DNA of 64,000 nt from Paenibacillus barcinonensis (GTDB lineage Bacteria; Bacillota; Bacilli; Paenibacillales; Paenibacillaceae): positions 62,001-126,000 of the forward strand of contig NZ_QJSW01000003.1 of NCBI RefSeq assembly GCF_003217495.1. The letters run 5' to 3'. The position numbers were made by a program, and so were the translations under genes. The notes under the pieces are model-generated. The model had not been told where the DNA came from and did no database searches. It saw nothing but the letters and a program-made list of their open reading frames with translations. Shown in pieces: positions 1 through 9,373 of this stretch. The first letter of the stretch is position 1. Every line of letters begins with the position of its first letter.

Positions 1-764
1 TCATTCAGCTGCTCCATCACTTGCAGCGGGCTCAAACGTTCACCGTTCAGAGCAACACAGTTGCCTTGTTCAAACTCCAGCTCGAGATATTCAGGTTGAT
101 CCGGTGCATCCTCAGGTGCACTACTCAGCAGGAACATGTCTTTGTTCTCATCCGCGCTCGGATCGAACCAAGGATCTTCCAGCACACCGCTCTCATAGCT
201 GATATGCAGCAGGTTGCGGTCTGTAGAGTAAGGCTTCGCCGCAGACGCGGTAACCGGGATGCCAAGCTTTTCAGCATAAGCAATCATCTCGGCACGTCCA
301 GGGAACTGATTGCGGAACTCTTCCAGACGCCAAGGCGCAATCACTTGAATGTCTGGTGTAAGCGCAGCTGCGTTCAATTCAAAACGAACCTGGTCATTCC
401 CTTTCCCCGTAGCACCGTGAGCAATAGCTGTTGCGCCTTCTGCACGAGCGATATCCACCATACGTTTAGCAATCAGCGGACGCGCGATACTTGTACCGAG
501 CAGGTATTGGCCTTCGTAGAGGGCACCTGCCTGGAACATCGGGTAGATGAAATCCTTTGCGAATTCGTCGCGCAGATCGTCGATATATACTTTGGAAGCG
601 CCCGTAGCGAGTGCTTTTTCCTCCAGGCCATCCAGTTCATCCTTCTGACCGATATCCGCTGTAAAAGCGATGATCTCTGCATCGTAGGTTTCTTTCAGCC
701 ATTTCAAAATTACGGATGTGTCCAGCCCGCCGGAGTAGGCGAGTACAATTTTTTCCTTAGCCAT
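1..764 (-). CDS. argG: Argininosuccinate synthase, 3' part cut by window edge
   Basis: ArgG condenses citrulline and aspartate, using ATP, to argininosuccinate, the penultimate step of arginine synthesis in the cytoplasm. The visible N-terminal ~254 residues begin [18 protein letters not shown]; the SGGLDTS segment is the ATP-binding PP-loop of the family. A further family-typical stretch is [14 protein letters not shown]. The ATG at 764 follows GGGGAGGA at good spacing. The gene runs off the left edge, so the C-terminal part is missing here. It lies 111 bp downstream of argF on the same strand and closes the visible arg cluster; argH is usually next but is outside the window. Confidence 0.97.
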   Translation of the reverse strand, partial: MAKEKIVLAYSGGLDTSVILKWLKETYDAEIIAFTADIGQKDELDGLEEKALATGASKVYIDDLRDEFAKDFIYPMFQAGALYEGQYLLGTSIARPLIAKRMVDIARAEGATAIAHGATGKGNDQVRFELNAAALTPDIQVIAPWRLEEFRNQFPGRAEMIAYAEKLGIPVTASAAKPYSTDRNLLHISYESGVLEDPWFDPSADENKDMFLLSSAPEDAPDQPEYLELEFEQGNCVALNGERLSPLQVMEQLN

Positions 765-875
765 GTGATATGGTCCTCCCCAAGATCAATTACGATAATT
801 CAAACCATTTTATTAATTTTTATCTATCATCGCCAAATTGGCGTGTAAAATCAACCCAATTATCGCAAACTGCGA

Positions 876-1841
876 TTATTCGCTCATCAATGCAGCCATC
901 AGTGCCTTCTGTGCATGCAGGCGGTTCTCGGCTTGATCAAAGATCAAGGAGTTCGGGCCATCAATCACACCTGCGCTCACTTCTTCGCCGCGGTGTGCCG
1001 GCAGGCAGTGCAGGAACATGTAGTCCGGCTTGGCACCCTTCATCAATTCCTCATCAACCTGATAAGCAGCAAATGCCTGCTCCCGAATCTTCTGCTCTTC
1101 TTCAAAGCCCATGCTCGCCCATACATCGGTATATACGATATCGGCATCCTTCACGGCATCCTGCGCACTGTATGTGACAAGCACTTCCGATCCGCTCTCC
1201 TGTGCGATTGCACGCGCCTGCTCAACCACAGCGCTATCGGGCTCATACCCTTTCGGTGTAGCTACTGCAACATGCATGCCCATTTTCGCTGCACCCAGCA
1301 TCAAGGAGTGTGCCATGTTGTTGCCATCACCGACGTAGGCCATTTTCAGACCCTCCAGCTTGCCTTTATGCTCCAGCACCGTTTGGAAATCTGCCAGCAC
1401 TTGGCATGGATGCGCCGCATCACTCAAGCCGTTAATGACAGGAACATCTGCGTGCTCCGCCAGCTCAATCACATTATGATGTCCAAATGTACGGATCATA
1501 ATGCCGTCAAGGTAACGGGACAGCACTTTCGCTGTATCATGTGTCGTTTCACCACGTCCCAGCTGAATGTCGTTTTTGCTCAAGAACAGTGCGTGTCCGC
1601 CCAACTGGAACATCCCAACTTCAAAGGACACACGGGTACGTGTAGATGATTTTTCAAAAATAAGTCCAATCGTTTTGCCTTTCAGCGGTTGAAACGGAAC
1701 GCCGCTTTTTTGCTTGCCCTTGATCTCAATGGCAAGATCAAGCAGGTAACGAATTTCCTCAGCCGTATAGTCCGTGAATTCAATGAAATCCCGGCCTCTC
1801 AAGTCAATCTTCTGAACCTTTTCCGTTTGCTGTACTGCCAT
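876..1841 (-). CDS. argF: Ornithine carbamoyltransferase
   Basis: Transfers the carbamoyl group from carbamoyl phosphate to ornithine, giving citrulline. The 321-residue protein has the usual family length. The carbamoyl-phosphate motif SSTRTR is at residues 65-70, HPCQ at 144-147 and the ornithine-side HCLP motif at about 278-281, so all the usual active-site signatures are present. The ATG is preceded by GAGGAGG ten bases upstream. It sits between argD and argG on the minus strand. The 177-bp gap to argD holds a strong GC-rich hairpin. Aspartate carbamoyltransferase is the only near relative, and the HCLP motif favours the ornithine enzyme. Confidence 0.97.
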   Translation of the reverse strand: MAVQQTEKVQKIDLRGRDFIEFTDYTAEEIRYLLDLAIEIKGKQKSGVPFQPLKGKTIGLIFEKSSTRTRVSFEVGMFQLGGHALFLSKNDIQLGRGETTHDTAKVLSRYLDGIMIRTFGHHNVIELAEHADVPVINGLSDAAHPCQVLADFQTVLEHKGKLEGLKMAYVGDGNNMAHSLMLGAAKMGMHVAVATPKGYEPDSAVVEQARAIAQESGSEVLVTYSAQDAVKDADIVYTDVWASMGFEEEQKIREQAFAAYQVDEELMKGAKPDYMFLHCLPAHRGEEVSAGVIDGPNSLIFDQAENRLHAQKALMAALMSE

Positions 1842-1971
1842 CTCTTGTATTCCTCCTCATTTCCGGTTCCCTGCACCCGCACGGGCAGAAGTTTCGTTTC
1901 CATTCTTACCACCATGACTTCCGCTGCCTGATCGCCACGCGGCTACAGGGATTCTTTCACTTTAATCTGCG

Positions 1972-1993
1972 CCGGGGGCCATAATGGCCCCGG
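1972..1993 (-). other. GC-rich hairpin between argD and argF
   Basis: CCGGGGGCC-ATAAT-GGCCCCGG forms a stable hairpin with arms of about eight base pairs. On the transcribed minus strand it is not followed by a run of T, so it does not look like a normal terminator. It may be an mRNA processing or stability element inside the arg transcript; that role is inference. Confidence 0.6.
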
Positions 1994-2017
1994 TTCAGTC
2001 ATTCATTTTTAATAAAA

Positions 2018-3271
2018 TCAGGCTTTCGCCGCAACATGCTCTTCGATCAATGCCGCCACCAGTGATACCGCTTCGTTAATCTCTTCTTTACTTACATAGA
2101 GGTTAGGAAGCAAACGAATCACATTCGGACCTGCGGAAACAAACAAAATGCCGCGTTTCTGTCCTGCCAGCACAATATCTCCGATTGGCTCGACGCACTC
2201 AATACCTACCAGCAGCCCCATACCACGCACTTCTTTCACAAACGAGTTACCCGCCAGACGATTGCGTAAAGACGTCATCAGATAGTCTCCCATCTCGGCT
2301 GCACGCTCTGGCAGACGATCTTCCAGCATCGTCTCAATCGTGGCAATAACGACAGAGGAAGCCAGTGGTGTACCGCCAAAGGTCGTTGCATGACTGCCTG
2401 GTGTAAATGCATCCCGCAGGAATCCTTTACCCAGCATAGCGCCAACAGGGAATCCACTACCAATGCCCTTGGCTACAGTGAACACATCCGGTTCAACACC
2501 GTAATGCTCGTGAGCAAACAGCTTGCCTGTACGCCCCATGCCTGTTTGCACTTCGTCCACGATCATCAGCAAGCCATGCTCATCACACAATTGGCGCACA
2601 TGCTTCACAAATTCCGGCTCTACCGGATACACACCGCCCTCGGCCTGAACCATCTCCAGCATAATCGCCGCAGTCTTCGGTCCAATCGCCGCTTCGAGCG
2701 CAGCAATATCATGCAAAGGCACGGTAACAAATCCGGCTGGAAGCGGCAAAAATCCTTCTTTTACCTTATCCTGTCCAGTCGCAGTCAACGTTGCCAGTGT
2801 CCGTCCGTGGAAGGATTGGGCAAAGGTAATGACCTCATACCGATCCAAGCCCTTTACCTTCTGTTGATAACGACGAGCCACCTTGATCGCTGCTTCGTTC
2901 GCTTCAGCACCGCTGTTGCAGAAAAAGACGGCGTCCGCACAGGTGTTGGCAGTTAGCAAAGCTGCTGCCTTTTCCTGACCCGGAATCTGGAACAGGTTGG
3001 ATACATGCCACAGCTCATCAATCTGAGCTTTCAGCTTCGCGCCTACTTTCTCTGGTGCATGACCCAGGCTCGTTACAGCGAGTCCACACATGAAGTCGAG
3101 ATAGCGGTTCCCCTGATCATCCCATAACCAGCTGCCTTTACCTTTGACCAAGCTGATCGGATACCGTGCATACGTTTGAAAAAGTGAGCTTTCCGTCTGT
3201 GCCGCTGCACCTGTTGCTGCCGCTCCTGCGACGGCTGTGCCAGAACCTGGCTGTTCGTTGCCTTTTGCCAT
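2018..3271 (-). CDS. argD: Acetylornithine aminotransferase
   Basis: Pyridoxal-phosphate class III aminotransferase that converts N-acetylglutamate semialdehyde to N2-acetylornithine. Family signatures are visible: FFCNSGAEANEAAIK near the N-terminal third, the IVDEVQTGMGRTG segment, and the PLP lysine in FTVAKGIGSGFP (about K268). The ATG at 3271 is preferred because AAGGAG lies at normal spacing; an upstream in-frame start at 3301 lacks one. The first ~25 residues are an Ala/Gly-rich extension that is probably disordered. Length is about 417 residues. Between this gene and argB is a 402-bp spacer with a dispersed repeat, an unusually long gap within an arg cluster. Confidence 0.96.
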   Translation of the reverse strand: MAKGNEQPGSGTAVAGAAATGAAAQTESSLFQTYARYPISLVKGKGSWLWDDQGNRYLDFMCGLAVTSLGHAPEKVGAKLKAQIDELWHVSNLFQIPGQEKAAALLTANTCADAVFFCNSGAEANEAAIKVARRYQQKVKGLDRYEVITFAQSFHGRTLATLTATGQDKVKEGFLPLPAGFVTVPLHDIAALEAAIGPKTAAIMLEMVQAEGGVYPVEPEFVKHVRQLCDEHGLLMIVDEVQTGMGRTGKLFAHEHYGVEPDVFTVAKGIGSGFPVGAMLGKGFLRDAFTPGSHATTFGGTPLASSVVIATIETMLEDRLPERAAEMGDYLMTSLRNRLAGNSFVKEVRGMGLLVGIECVEPIGDIVLAGQKRGILFVSAGPNVIRLLPNLYVSKEEINEAVSLVAALIEEHVAAKA

Positions 3272-3386
3272 GACCAAATCACTCCTTGTCGATGAGTACA
3301 CGTATAAGGTGAGTCAAAAACATAACACGGACCACTCCGGTTGCAGAAGCATCTTCAAGCTCTTATCGCACCAACCACTCCGATGA

Positions 3387-3534
3387 CAGAATAACCTTCC
3401 AATCGCTGTTATCCCCAGATTTTTTGATTCCCTTTTGTTTGAGGGGAAAATCCGGTGATAAGCGTATGCTTCCGATGTAGCTTTCTTGCAGAAAGCTTTC
3501 AGGCGACCGCTTCGCTTTTCCAGGTTTATTTCTG
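3387..3534. repeat. Dispersed intergenic structured element, copy A
   Basis: One of four related non-coding elements in the window, lying in the 402-bp spacer between argB and argD. Near-terminal inverted repeats: CAGAATAACCT at 3387-3397 pairs with AGGTTTATTTCTG at 3522-3534. An inner hairpin spans 3409-3461, with GATTTT pairing AAAATC and TTATC pairing GATAA. This copy carries about 30 extra bases that hold a perfect 8-bp hairpin (AGCTTTCT-TGC-AGAAAGCT, 3479-3497). The flank CCACTCCGATG just before it is also found beside copy C. The rest of the spacer shows nothing recognisable. Confidence 0.75.
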
Positions 3535-3673
3535 TCCTCTTCGTTGTGTTCTATCGCTTTCAGAGCTTTACTCAACTCTTCGTTAATTGTGTTATGAACC
3601 AGACTCACAAAAGTCGTGTACAAATTCTTTTTTATATAATTAAAAACCTAAAATCTGAATTTCGTGTTTTGTC

Positions 3674-4513
3674 CTACTGCATTCGAATAATTCGGGTACC
3701 GATCGTCTCTCCGCCAAGCACTCGGCTCAGAATCTGCGGCTCGCTGCCGTCCACGATGATTACCTCGCGCACATCGCCATGGATGCAAGCAATGGCTGCG
3801 CGTACCTTCGGGATCATGCCCCCGTAGATTTCGCCTGTCTGGATCATATCCTCGATCTCCTGTACGGATACAGATGGCAGCACCTTTTTCTCGCCGCCAA
3901 CGGTCTTCATAATGCCTGGTACGTCCGTTACGACGATCATTCGGCTTACGCCAAGATGTGAAGCTACAGCCCCTGCCGCAGTATCTGCGTTAATGTTGTA
4001 GCGCTGACCGTTGGCGTCTACACCTACAGGTGCGATAACAGGCATGTAACCCATATTTACAATACCTTGAATAATCTCTGCTTTGACACTGGTCACATCG
4101 CCTACCCAGCCGATCTCAGCGTGGTTTGTTACTGGCTTCGCCTGAATCAGACCACCGTCTACCCCGGACACGCCCAAAGCCTGACCGCCCACACGCTGAA
4201 TCAGACGTACGATCTGTTTGTTAATGCTGCCTGCCAGCACCATCTCTACGACATCCAGCACAGGCTCGGTCGTCTTGCGCAAACCGTTAACAAATTCCGT
4301 TTCGATCCCCAGCTTCGCCAGATTATCAGAGATGGCGGGTCCACCACCGTGAACGATCACCGGGCCATTTCCTTGAGACTGCAGGTCACGAAGATCTGCA
4401 AAAAAGGATTCAGGCAGTGCAGCCAGTGTGCTGCCTCCACATTTCATAACAAACATCTGCTTCTCCGTACCCGTCTCCGCTGCAATACCGCCATTCGGCA
4501 ATGTAGAATTCAA
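3674..4513 (-). CDS. argB: Acetylglutamate kinase
   Basis: Phosphorylates N-acetylglutamate, the second step of the acetylated arginine pathway and often the arginine-inhibited one. The amino-acid kinase fold is indicated by MKCGGSTLA near the N terminus, the VHGGGPAIS phosphate-binding loop, and the C-terminal GGMIPKVRAA segment. Length is 279 residues from a TTG start at 4513, chosen because AAAGGAG lies about nine bases upstream and no ATG fits better. Both flanks are long spacers carrying copies A and B of the dispersed element, so argB is separated from its neighbours by several hundred bases on each side. Confidence 0.95.
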   Translation of the reverse strand: MNSTLPNGGIAAETGTEKQMFVMKCGGSTLAALPESFFADLRDLQSQGNGPVIVHGGGPAISDNLAKLGIETEFVNGLRKTTEPVLDVVEMVLAGSINKQIVRLIQRVGGQALGVSGVDGGLIQAKPVTNHAEIGWVGDVTSVKAEIIQGIVNMGYMPVIAPVGVDANGQRYNINADTAAGAVASHLGVSRMIVVTDVPGIMKTVGGEKKVLPSVSVQEIEDMIQTGEIYGGMIPKVRAAIACIHGDVREVIIVDGSEPQILSRVLGGETIGTRIIRMQ

Positions 4514-4594
4514 GAGGCAAGGCTCCTTTCGTCGAACGATGATATAAGGCTTAACACTTAAAACAATTCATTGTAGACGACATGGGCCGTTCCA

Positions 4595-4706
4595 GATTCG
4601 GATCGTTCCTTCGATCGCCGTTGCCTCCAGTTTTTTTAGGATTCCCTTCTCCAAAGGGAAAACCCGGAGACAAATGCGAACGCTCCGCTTCTACAGAATC
4701 CGATTC
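4595..4706. repeat. Dispersed intergenic structured element, copy B
   Basis: Second copy, in the 524-bp spacer between argJ and argB. The outer arms GATTCGGAT (4595-4603) and ATCCGATTC (4698-4706) pair with one mismatch. The inner hairpin at 4622-4672 pairs CTCC with GGAG and GTTTT with AAAAC, and ends in TTCCCTT-CTCC-AAAGGGAA. The base pairs differ from the other copies while pairing is kept. The remaining AT-rich part of the spacer (about 4740-5037) shows no gene or signal I can support. Confidence 0.75.
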
Positions 4707-5037
4707 CGCCTCTTCCACTACAGTCGTCTATTGTTATTTTTTAAAGTTCAATTCTTATAGATCATTTTTTACATCTATGATGGTACGCAGCTTTCCAAAG
4801 ATCAAGCTGCAAAAAGATCAAAAGATTCTGGTCTATGTGATTTCATTTGAAGGAAGTTTCAAATCATAGTAAATGGAACTAAAAAAGCTGAATTGAAAGC
4901 AGATTAATTGAGTAACTTTAAATGAATCACTTCGTCCCATTGAGACGACCTTAATAGAACCACAGCAAAAGATTCATATCATTAGAATAAATCATGGATG
5001 AAGATCAAATATACAAATCAATGGCCCAAGCGTCTAT

Positions 5038-6276
5038 TTACGTGCGGTATGCCGCGTTAATGCGTACATAGTCGTACGTCAGGTCGCATCCCCAAGCAAC
5101 TGCGTGTCCTTGACCGTGATGCAGGTCCACTACAATGCGCACCGTATCGGTCTGCAAGTAGGCCAGCGCCGCTTCTTCGTCAAATACTACCGGACGTGAC
5201 TGTGCAAGCACAGAGATATCTCCCAGACGAATATCCACGGTGTCCGGGTTCACCGGCTGGCCTGCACGGCCCACAGCGGCAATAATCCGGCCCCAGTTGG
5301 CGTCAGCACCAAACATCGCTGATTTCACGAGGCTTGAGCCGATGACCGTCTTGGCAATCGCTTGAGCAGACTCATCGCTAACCGCACCCGTCACTTCCAC
5401 TTCAACCAGCTTGGTTGCCCCTTCACCGTCCCGCGCAATGGCTTTAGCAAGCACTTGGCACACATATGTGAAGCCGGCAGCAAATGCATCCCAATCCGGG
5501 TGCTCCATGGTCAATTCTTCATTGCCTGCATAACCGCTGGACATCGCTACCAGCATGTCATTGGTGCTCGTATCTCCGTCTACGGTAATCATGTTGAATG
5601 TATGGTTGGTCGCCTGGCGCAGCAGGCGCTGCAACGCTTCTGCGCCGATGACCGCGTCTGAGGTCATAAACGCCAGCATGGTGGCCATATTCGGATGAAT
5701 CATCCCCGAGCCTTTGGCCGCTCCTGCAATCGTTACCGTCTTGCCGCCGACAACGACGGAGACGCAAGCTTCCTTTTTCACCAAATCCGTAGTCAGAATC
5801 GCCTGTGAAAATTGTTCAGCCTCGTTCGCTTCCTTGCCCATCTGCTCCGGCAGCGCCTTGATGCCTGAATGCACCGCATCCATCTTCAGCAACTCACCAA
5901 TGACACCTGTGGAAGCCACAGCTACATCCTCTTCTGCTACACCCAGCTCACGAGCCGCTGCCGCACGCATCGCATAAGCATCGTCCTCACCCTGCTTGCC
6001 TGTGCACGCATTCGCGTTGCCGCTGTTCACAACCACGGCCTGCAACCGCCCGTTGCTCAAGCTTTCCCGCGTGACTTTGAGCGGTGCTGCTTGAAACACA
6101 TTGGTTGTGTATACCGCCGCAGCTGTCGCAGGAATATCACAGCGGATAGCTCCAATGTCATTGCGTGACGTTTTTTTCAATCCACAGTGCAATCCACCCA
6201 CCGTAAATCCGGCTGGTGTTACAATTGTTCCATTCTCAACGATGGTAAAAGCCTGTTGCTCCACGTTTGTTCCCAT
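5038..6276 (-). CDS. argJ: Bifunctional ornithine acetyltransferase / N-acetylglutamate synthase
   Basis: ArgJ moves the acetyl group from acetylornithine to glutamate, recycling it, and in bifunctional members also makes acetylglutamate from acetyl-CoA. The autocleavage motif is intact: GSGMIHPNMATMLAF, in which the Thr after Ala (about T199) becomes the N-terminal nucleophile of the beta chain. Length is about 412 residues from the ATG at 6276, which follows GGGGGAT; an in-frame start at 6315 has no good ribosome site. Presence of ArgJ means the cluster uses the cyclic acetyl pathway. argC lies 148 bp upstream. Confidence 0.96.
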   Translation of the reverse strand: MGTNVEQQAFTIVENGTIVTPAGFTVGGLHCGLKKTSRNDIGAIRCDIPATAAAVYTTNVFQAAPLKVTRESLSNGRLQAVVVNSGNANACTGKQGEDDAYAMRAAAARELGVAEEDVAVASTGVIGELLKMDAVHSGIKALPEQMGKEANEAEQFSQAILTTDLVKKEACVSVVVGGKTVTIAGAAKGSGMIHPNMATMLAFMTSDAVIGAEALQRLLRQATNHTFNMITVDGDTSTNDMLVAMSSGYAGNEELTMEHPDWDAFAAGFTYVCQVLAKAIARDGEGATKLVEVEVTGAVSDESAQAIAKTVIGSSLVKSAMFGADANWGRIIAAVGRAGQPVNPDTVDIRLGDISVLAQSRPVVFDEEAALAYLQTDTVRIVVDLHHGQGHAVAWGCDLTYDYVRINAAYRT

Positions 6277-6424
6277 ATCATATCCCCCGTATGCGTTCAG
6301 CCACATGCTGATCAACCGCCTGCTTCAACTGAAACCGTCCGACCTCTACCCATTACTGTATGACCGCCAGATGAGACACCGCTTCTTCGCACTTCCCCCT
6401 GCGGTGTTCATCAGTCACATGTTG

Positions 6425-7474
6425 TTAAGGGTACACTGGTGTCATGTTCAGCCCGAGGTTTTCCTCCCATCCCATCATCAGGTTCATATTTTGAATCGCT
6501 TGCCCGGATGCACCCTTCACCAGGTTGTCGATGACCGAAATAATGGTCAAGCGCCCTGTACGCGGGTCCACCGAAAATCCGATATCACAATAGTTAGATC
6601 CATATACCTCTTTGGTTGAAGGCCAGATGCCCGGTTCACGCACACGGACGAAAGGTCTGTTTTCATAATATTTACGGTATAAATCAACAATCTCCCGGTC
6701 GCTGTGCTCCCCTGTTAGCTTCGCATACATCGTGCTCATGATCCCGCGGGTCATCGGCACAAGATGTGTTGTGAATGTTACGGTTACCGGGCTTCCGGTA
6801 ATGTTGCCAAGAATCTGCTCGATCTCAGGGATGTGCTGATGTTTATTCAGTTTGTACGCTTTGAAATTCTCATTCATCTCGGCATAATGACTGGTCAGGC
6901 TCGTTCCACGCCCTGCACCGGATACACCTGATTTAGCGTCAATGATGATCGTCGATGGATCAATCCAGCCTGCCTCCACCGCAGGAATCAGACCCAGCAG
7001 CGTTGCTGTCGGATAACAGCCCGGGTTGGATATAAAATCCTTGCCCTTCACTTCATCCCCATACACCTCAGCCATACCGTATACTGCCCGTTCCAGCAAA
7101 TCAGCCGATGGCGCAGGATGTTTGTACCAATGCTCGTAGACCGATCCATCCTTCAAGCGGAAATCACCGGACAGGTCGATAACCTTCAGCCCGGCTTCCA
7201 GCAAGCTTGGTACGAGCTTCGCGCTTACGCCGGATGGGGTCGCGGTGAACACCAGATCTGCACGGGTTGCAATCTCCGCCGGATCAACGCCGTCCAGCGG
7301 CCTGCGAATCACTTCCGTTAAATGTGGAAATCCATCTGCGATGGACTCCCCACTGCTGGATGAAGAGATTACCGATGTAATTTCAACCTGCGGGTGATTC
7401 TGGAAAAAACGAATCAGCTCCACCCCGCCGTAGCCGGTGGAACCGACGATTGCCACTCTTAATTTGTTATTCAC
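6425..7474 (-). CDS. argC: N-acetyl-gamma-glutamyl-phosphate reductase
   Basis: NADPH-dependent reduction of acetylglutamyl phosphate to the semialdehyde. The N-terminal dinucleotide-binding segment VAIVGSTGYGGVELIR and the catalytic cysteine in SNPGCYPTA (about C153) are both seen. The GTG at 7474 is chosen because GGGGGA lies six bases upstream and the protein then starts directly at the Rossmann fold, giving 349 residues; in-frame ATG codons further upstream add unrelated residues. It is the first gene of the arg cluster, with its promoter about 90 bp upstream. Confidence 0.95.
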   Translation of the reverse strand: MNNKLRVAIVGSTGYGGVELIRFFQNHPQVEITSVISSSSSGESIADGFPHLTEVIRRPLDGVDPAEIATRADLVFTATPSGVSAKLVPSLLEAGLKVIDLSGDFRLKDGSVYEHWYKHPAPSADLLERAVYGMAEVYGDEVKGKDFISNPGCYPTATLLGLIPAVEAGWIDPSTIIIDAKSGVSGAGRGTSLTSHYAEMNENFKAYKLNKHQHIPEIEQILGNITGSPVTVTFTTHLVPMTRGIMSTMYAKLTGEHSDREIVDLYRKYYENRPFVRVREPGIWPSTKEVYGSNYCDIGFSVDPRTGRLTIISVIDNLVKGASGQAIQNMNLMMGWEENLGLNMTPVYP

Positions 7475-7560
7475 TCTCGCTCCCCCAATCCTCATGTATG
7501 CGCTACTTGTGCCATGCTCATGCTTCACACAGCATTTCCGTCGCTTCTATGCATATTTGT

Positions 7561-7594
7561 GTATTATTATACGACTCTAGTTATATAAATACAA
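7561..7594 (-). promoter_or_regulatory. argC promoter with ArgR-like palindrome over the -10
   Basis: On the minus strand a -35 TTGTAT (7589-7594) and -10 TATAAT (7566-7571) are separated by 17 bp. The -10 sits inside the near-palindrome GTATAATAATAC (7561-7572), which resembles half of an AT-rich ArgR/AhrC box. Repression by arginine is therefore plausible but inferred. A perfect 8-bp inverted repeat (CGGATTTC-CAA-GAAATCCG, 7616-7634) lies just upstream and has no assigned role. Confidence 0.65.
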
Positions 7595-7799
7595 CACTCT
7601 ATCATCAATTTAACACGGATTTCCAAGAAATCCGAACGATATCTTTTTTACTGTAGGGACGAACCTGATTTCTTCTGTTAAAATACATAATAGCAGGAAA
7701 CATTACATAGGAGTCTTGTTCAAATGCACACCTTGTTATGCAAGGTTATATGGTATGGAACAGACCCTGAGAAGTCATTAATAGACACGGAGGACTAAA

Positions 7800-9248
7800 G
7801 TGCATATTGAATCCATCTTACTTGTTATACTCCTCGGCCTGAATATTATTTTTGCAGCAGCTGTTATATTCTTCGAGCGCAAAGATGCCAGTTCATCTTG
7901 GGCGTGGCTGCTTGTATTGAACTTCATCCCGGTACTGGGCTTCATCCTATATCTGCTAACGGGACAGAATCTGACGAGATACCGGCTTTTTCAATGGAAA
8001 GAACGCAAGAAGCTGGGTCTGGAGGAACGCATAGCGTCCCAACTGGAGCAATTGCAGGATAACCGGACGCCGTTCCATAACAAGGCCACCGAGAGCAGCC
8101 AGGACATGATCTACATGAACCTCAAGCAAAACGGTGCATTGCTCACCGAAGATAATGAGGTGGAGATTCTGACCGACGGTCACCTCAAATTCCAACGGCT
8201 TCTGGATGATATTGAGGCAGCACAGGACCATGTGCATGTGCAGTATTACATCTACCGCGGGGATAGCCTTGGCAAACGCATTCGGGATGCTCTGATCCGC
8301 AAGGCACGCGAAGGCGTGAAGGTACGTCTGCTCTATGACGCACTGGGTTCACGGCGGGTCACGAGTCGCTTCTTTAAAGAGCTGCGCGAAGCGGGCGGGC
8401 TGGTGGAGGTCTTTTTCCCATCCAAATTCAGTCTGATCAACCTGCGGATGAACTACCGCAACCACCGCAAAATTGTCATCATTGATGGTAATCTCGGGTA
8501 TACAGGCGGGTTCAACGTCGGCGATGAGTATCTCGGCCTGAATTCGAAATTTGGCTACTGGCGCGACACCCATCTTCGGATACGAGGCAATGCGGTGCAT
8601 GCGCTGCAAACCCGTTTCCTGCTGGACTGGAACGAAGCCTCCAAGCAGCATGACACACCTTATATCCCTGCCCATTTTCCTCAAATAGAAGGCTCAGGCA
8701 AGACCGCGATGCAGATTGTTTCCAGTGGACCGGACGCCGAAACGGAGCATATCAAAAACAGTTATCTGAAAATGATCAATAATGCCAAACATTCGATTAT
8801 TATTCAAACGCCATATTTCATTCCGGATGCCAGCGTCTTTGAAGCGCTTCGCCTTGCATGTTTATCCGGCATTGATGTACGTATTATGATTCCGAACAAA
8901 CCGGATCACGCCTTCGTATATTGGGCCACGCTGTCTTACATTGGAGAGCTGTTAAAAGTAGGGGCCAAAGCGTTCATCTATGATAATGGTTTTATCCACG
9001 CCAAAATACTGATCATCGACAGTCTGGTCGCTTCCGTCGGAACCGCCAATATAGACTATCGCAGCTTCCGCTTAAACTTCGAGGTTAATGCCTTCGTGTA
9101 TGATGAAACGATCGCTACCGCGCTTGTGCAAACCTTCGAGCATGATCTGAAAGTATCCCGTGAGTTCACGCCTGAGGAGTATCAGAAGCGTAGTCTGCTC
9201 ATTCGTTTTAAAGAGGCTGTATCGCGTCTGTTGTCACCTCTTCTGTAA
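7800..9248 (+). CDS. cls: Cardiolipin synthase
   Basis: Membrane enzyme that joins two phosphatidylglycerol molecules to cardiolipin plus glycerol. The 482-residue protein has two N-terminal hydrophobic segments (about 5-26 and 34-54), then two HKD phospholipase-D motifs: HRKIVIID (H222, K224, D229) and HAKILIID (H400, K402, D407), as expected for bacterial ClsA-type enzymes. The GTG start follows GGAGG with six bases between. It is the only confident plus-strand gene in the window, divergent from argC and ending in its own terminator. Confidence 0.95.
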   Translation: MHIESILLVILLGLNIIFAAAVIFFERKDASSSWAWLLVLNFIPVLGFILYLLTGQNLTRYRLFQWKERKKLGLEERIASQLEQLQDNRTPFHNKATESSQDMIYMNLKQNGALLTEDNEVEILTDGHLKFQRLLDDIEAAQDHVHVQYYIYRGDSLGKRIRDALIRKAREGVKVRLLYDALGSRRVTSRFFKELREAGGLVEVFFPSKFSLINLRMNYRNHRKIVIIDGNLGYTGGFNVGDEYLGLNSKFGYWRDTHLRIRGNAVHALQTRFLLDWNEASKQHDTPYIPAHFPQIEGSGKTAMQIVSSGPDAETEHIKNSYLKMINNAKHSIIIQTPYFIPDASVFEALRLACLSGIDVRIMIPNKPDHAFVYWATLSYIGELLKVGAKAFIYDNGFIHAKILIIDSLVASVGTANIDYRSFRLNFEVNAFVYDETIATALVQTFEHDLKVSREFTPEEYQKRSLLIRFKEAVSRLLSPLL

Positions 9249-9290
9249 ACGTGACAGAGGGATTTGCTCCCCAACATATGAAGAGAAATC

Positions 9291-9342
9291 AAAAAGCAGA
9301 TTCCCCCGCCCCGTTATCCGGGGAAAGAGGATCTGCTTTTTT
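9291..9342 (+). terminator. Terminator after cls
   Basis: AAAAAGCAGA pairs with TCTGCTTTTT around an inner CCCCG/CGGGG helix and is followed by a T run on the plus strand, 43 bp after the cls stop. Confidence 0.85.
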
Positions 9343-9373
9343 TGTTGTATCATGTTCTACATCCGCTCAGATT

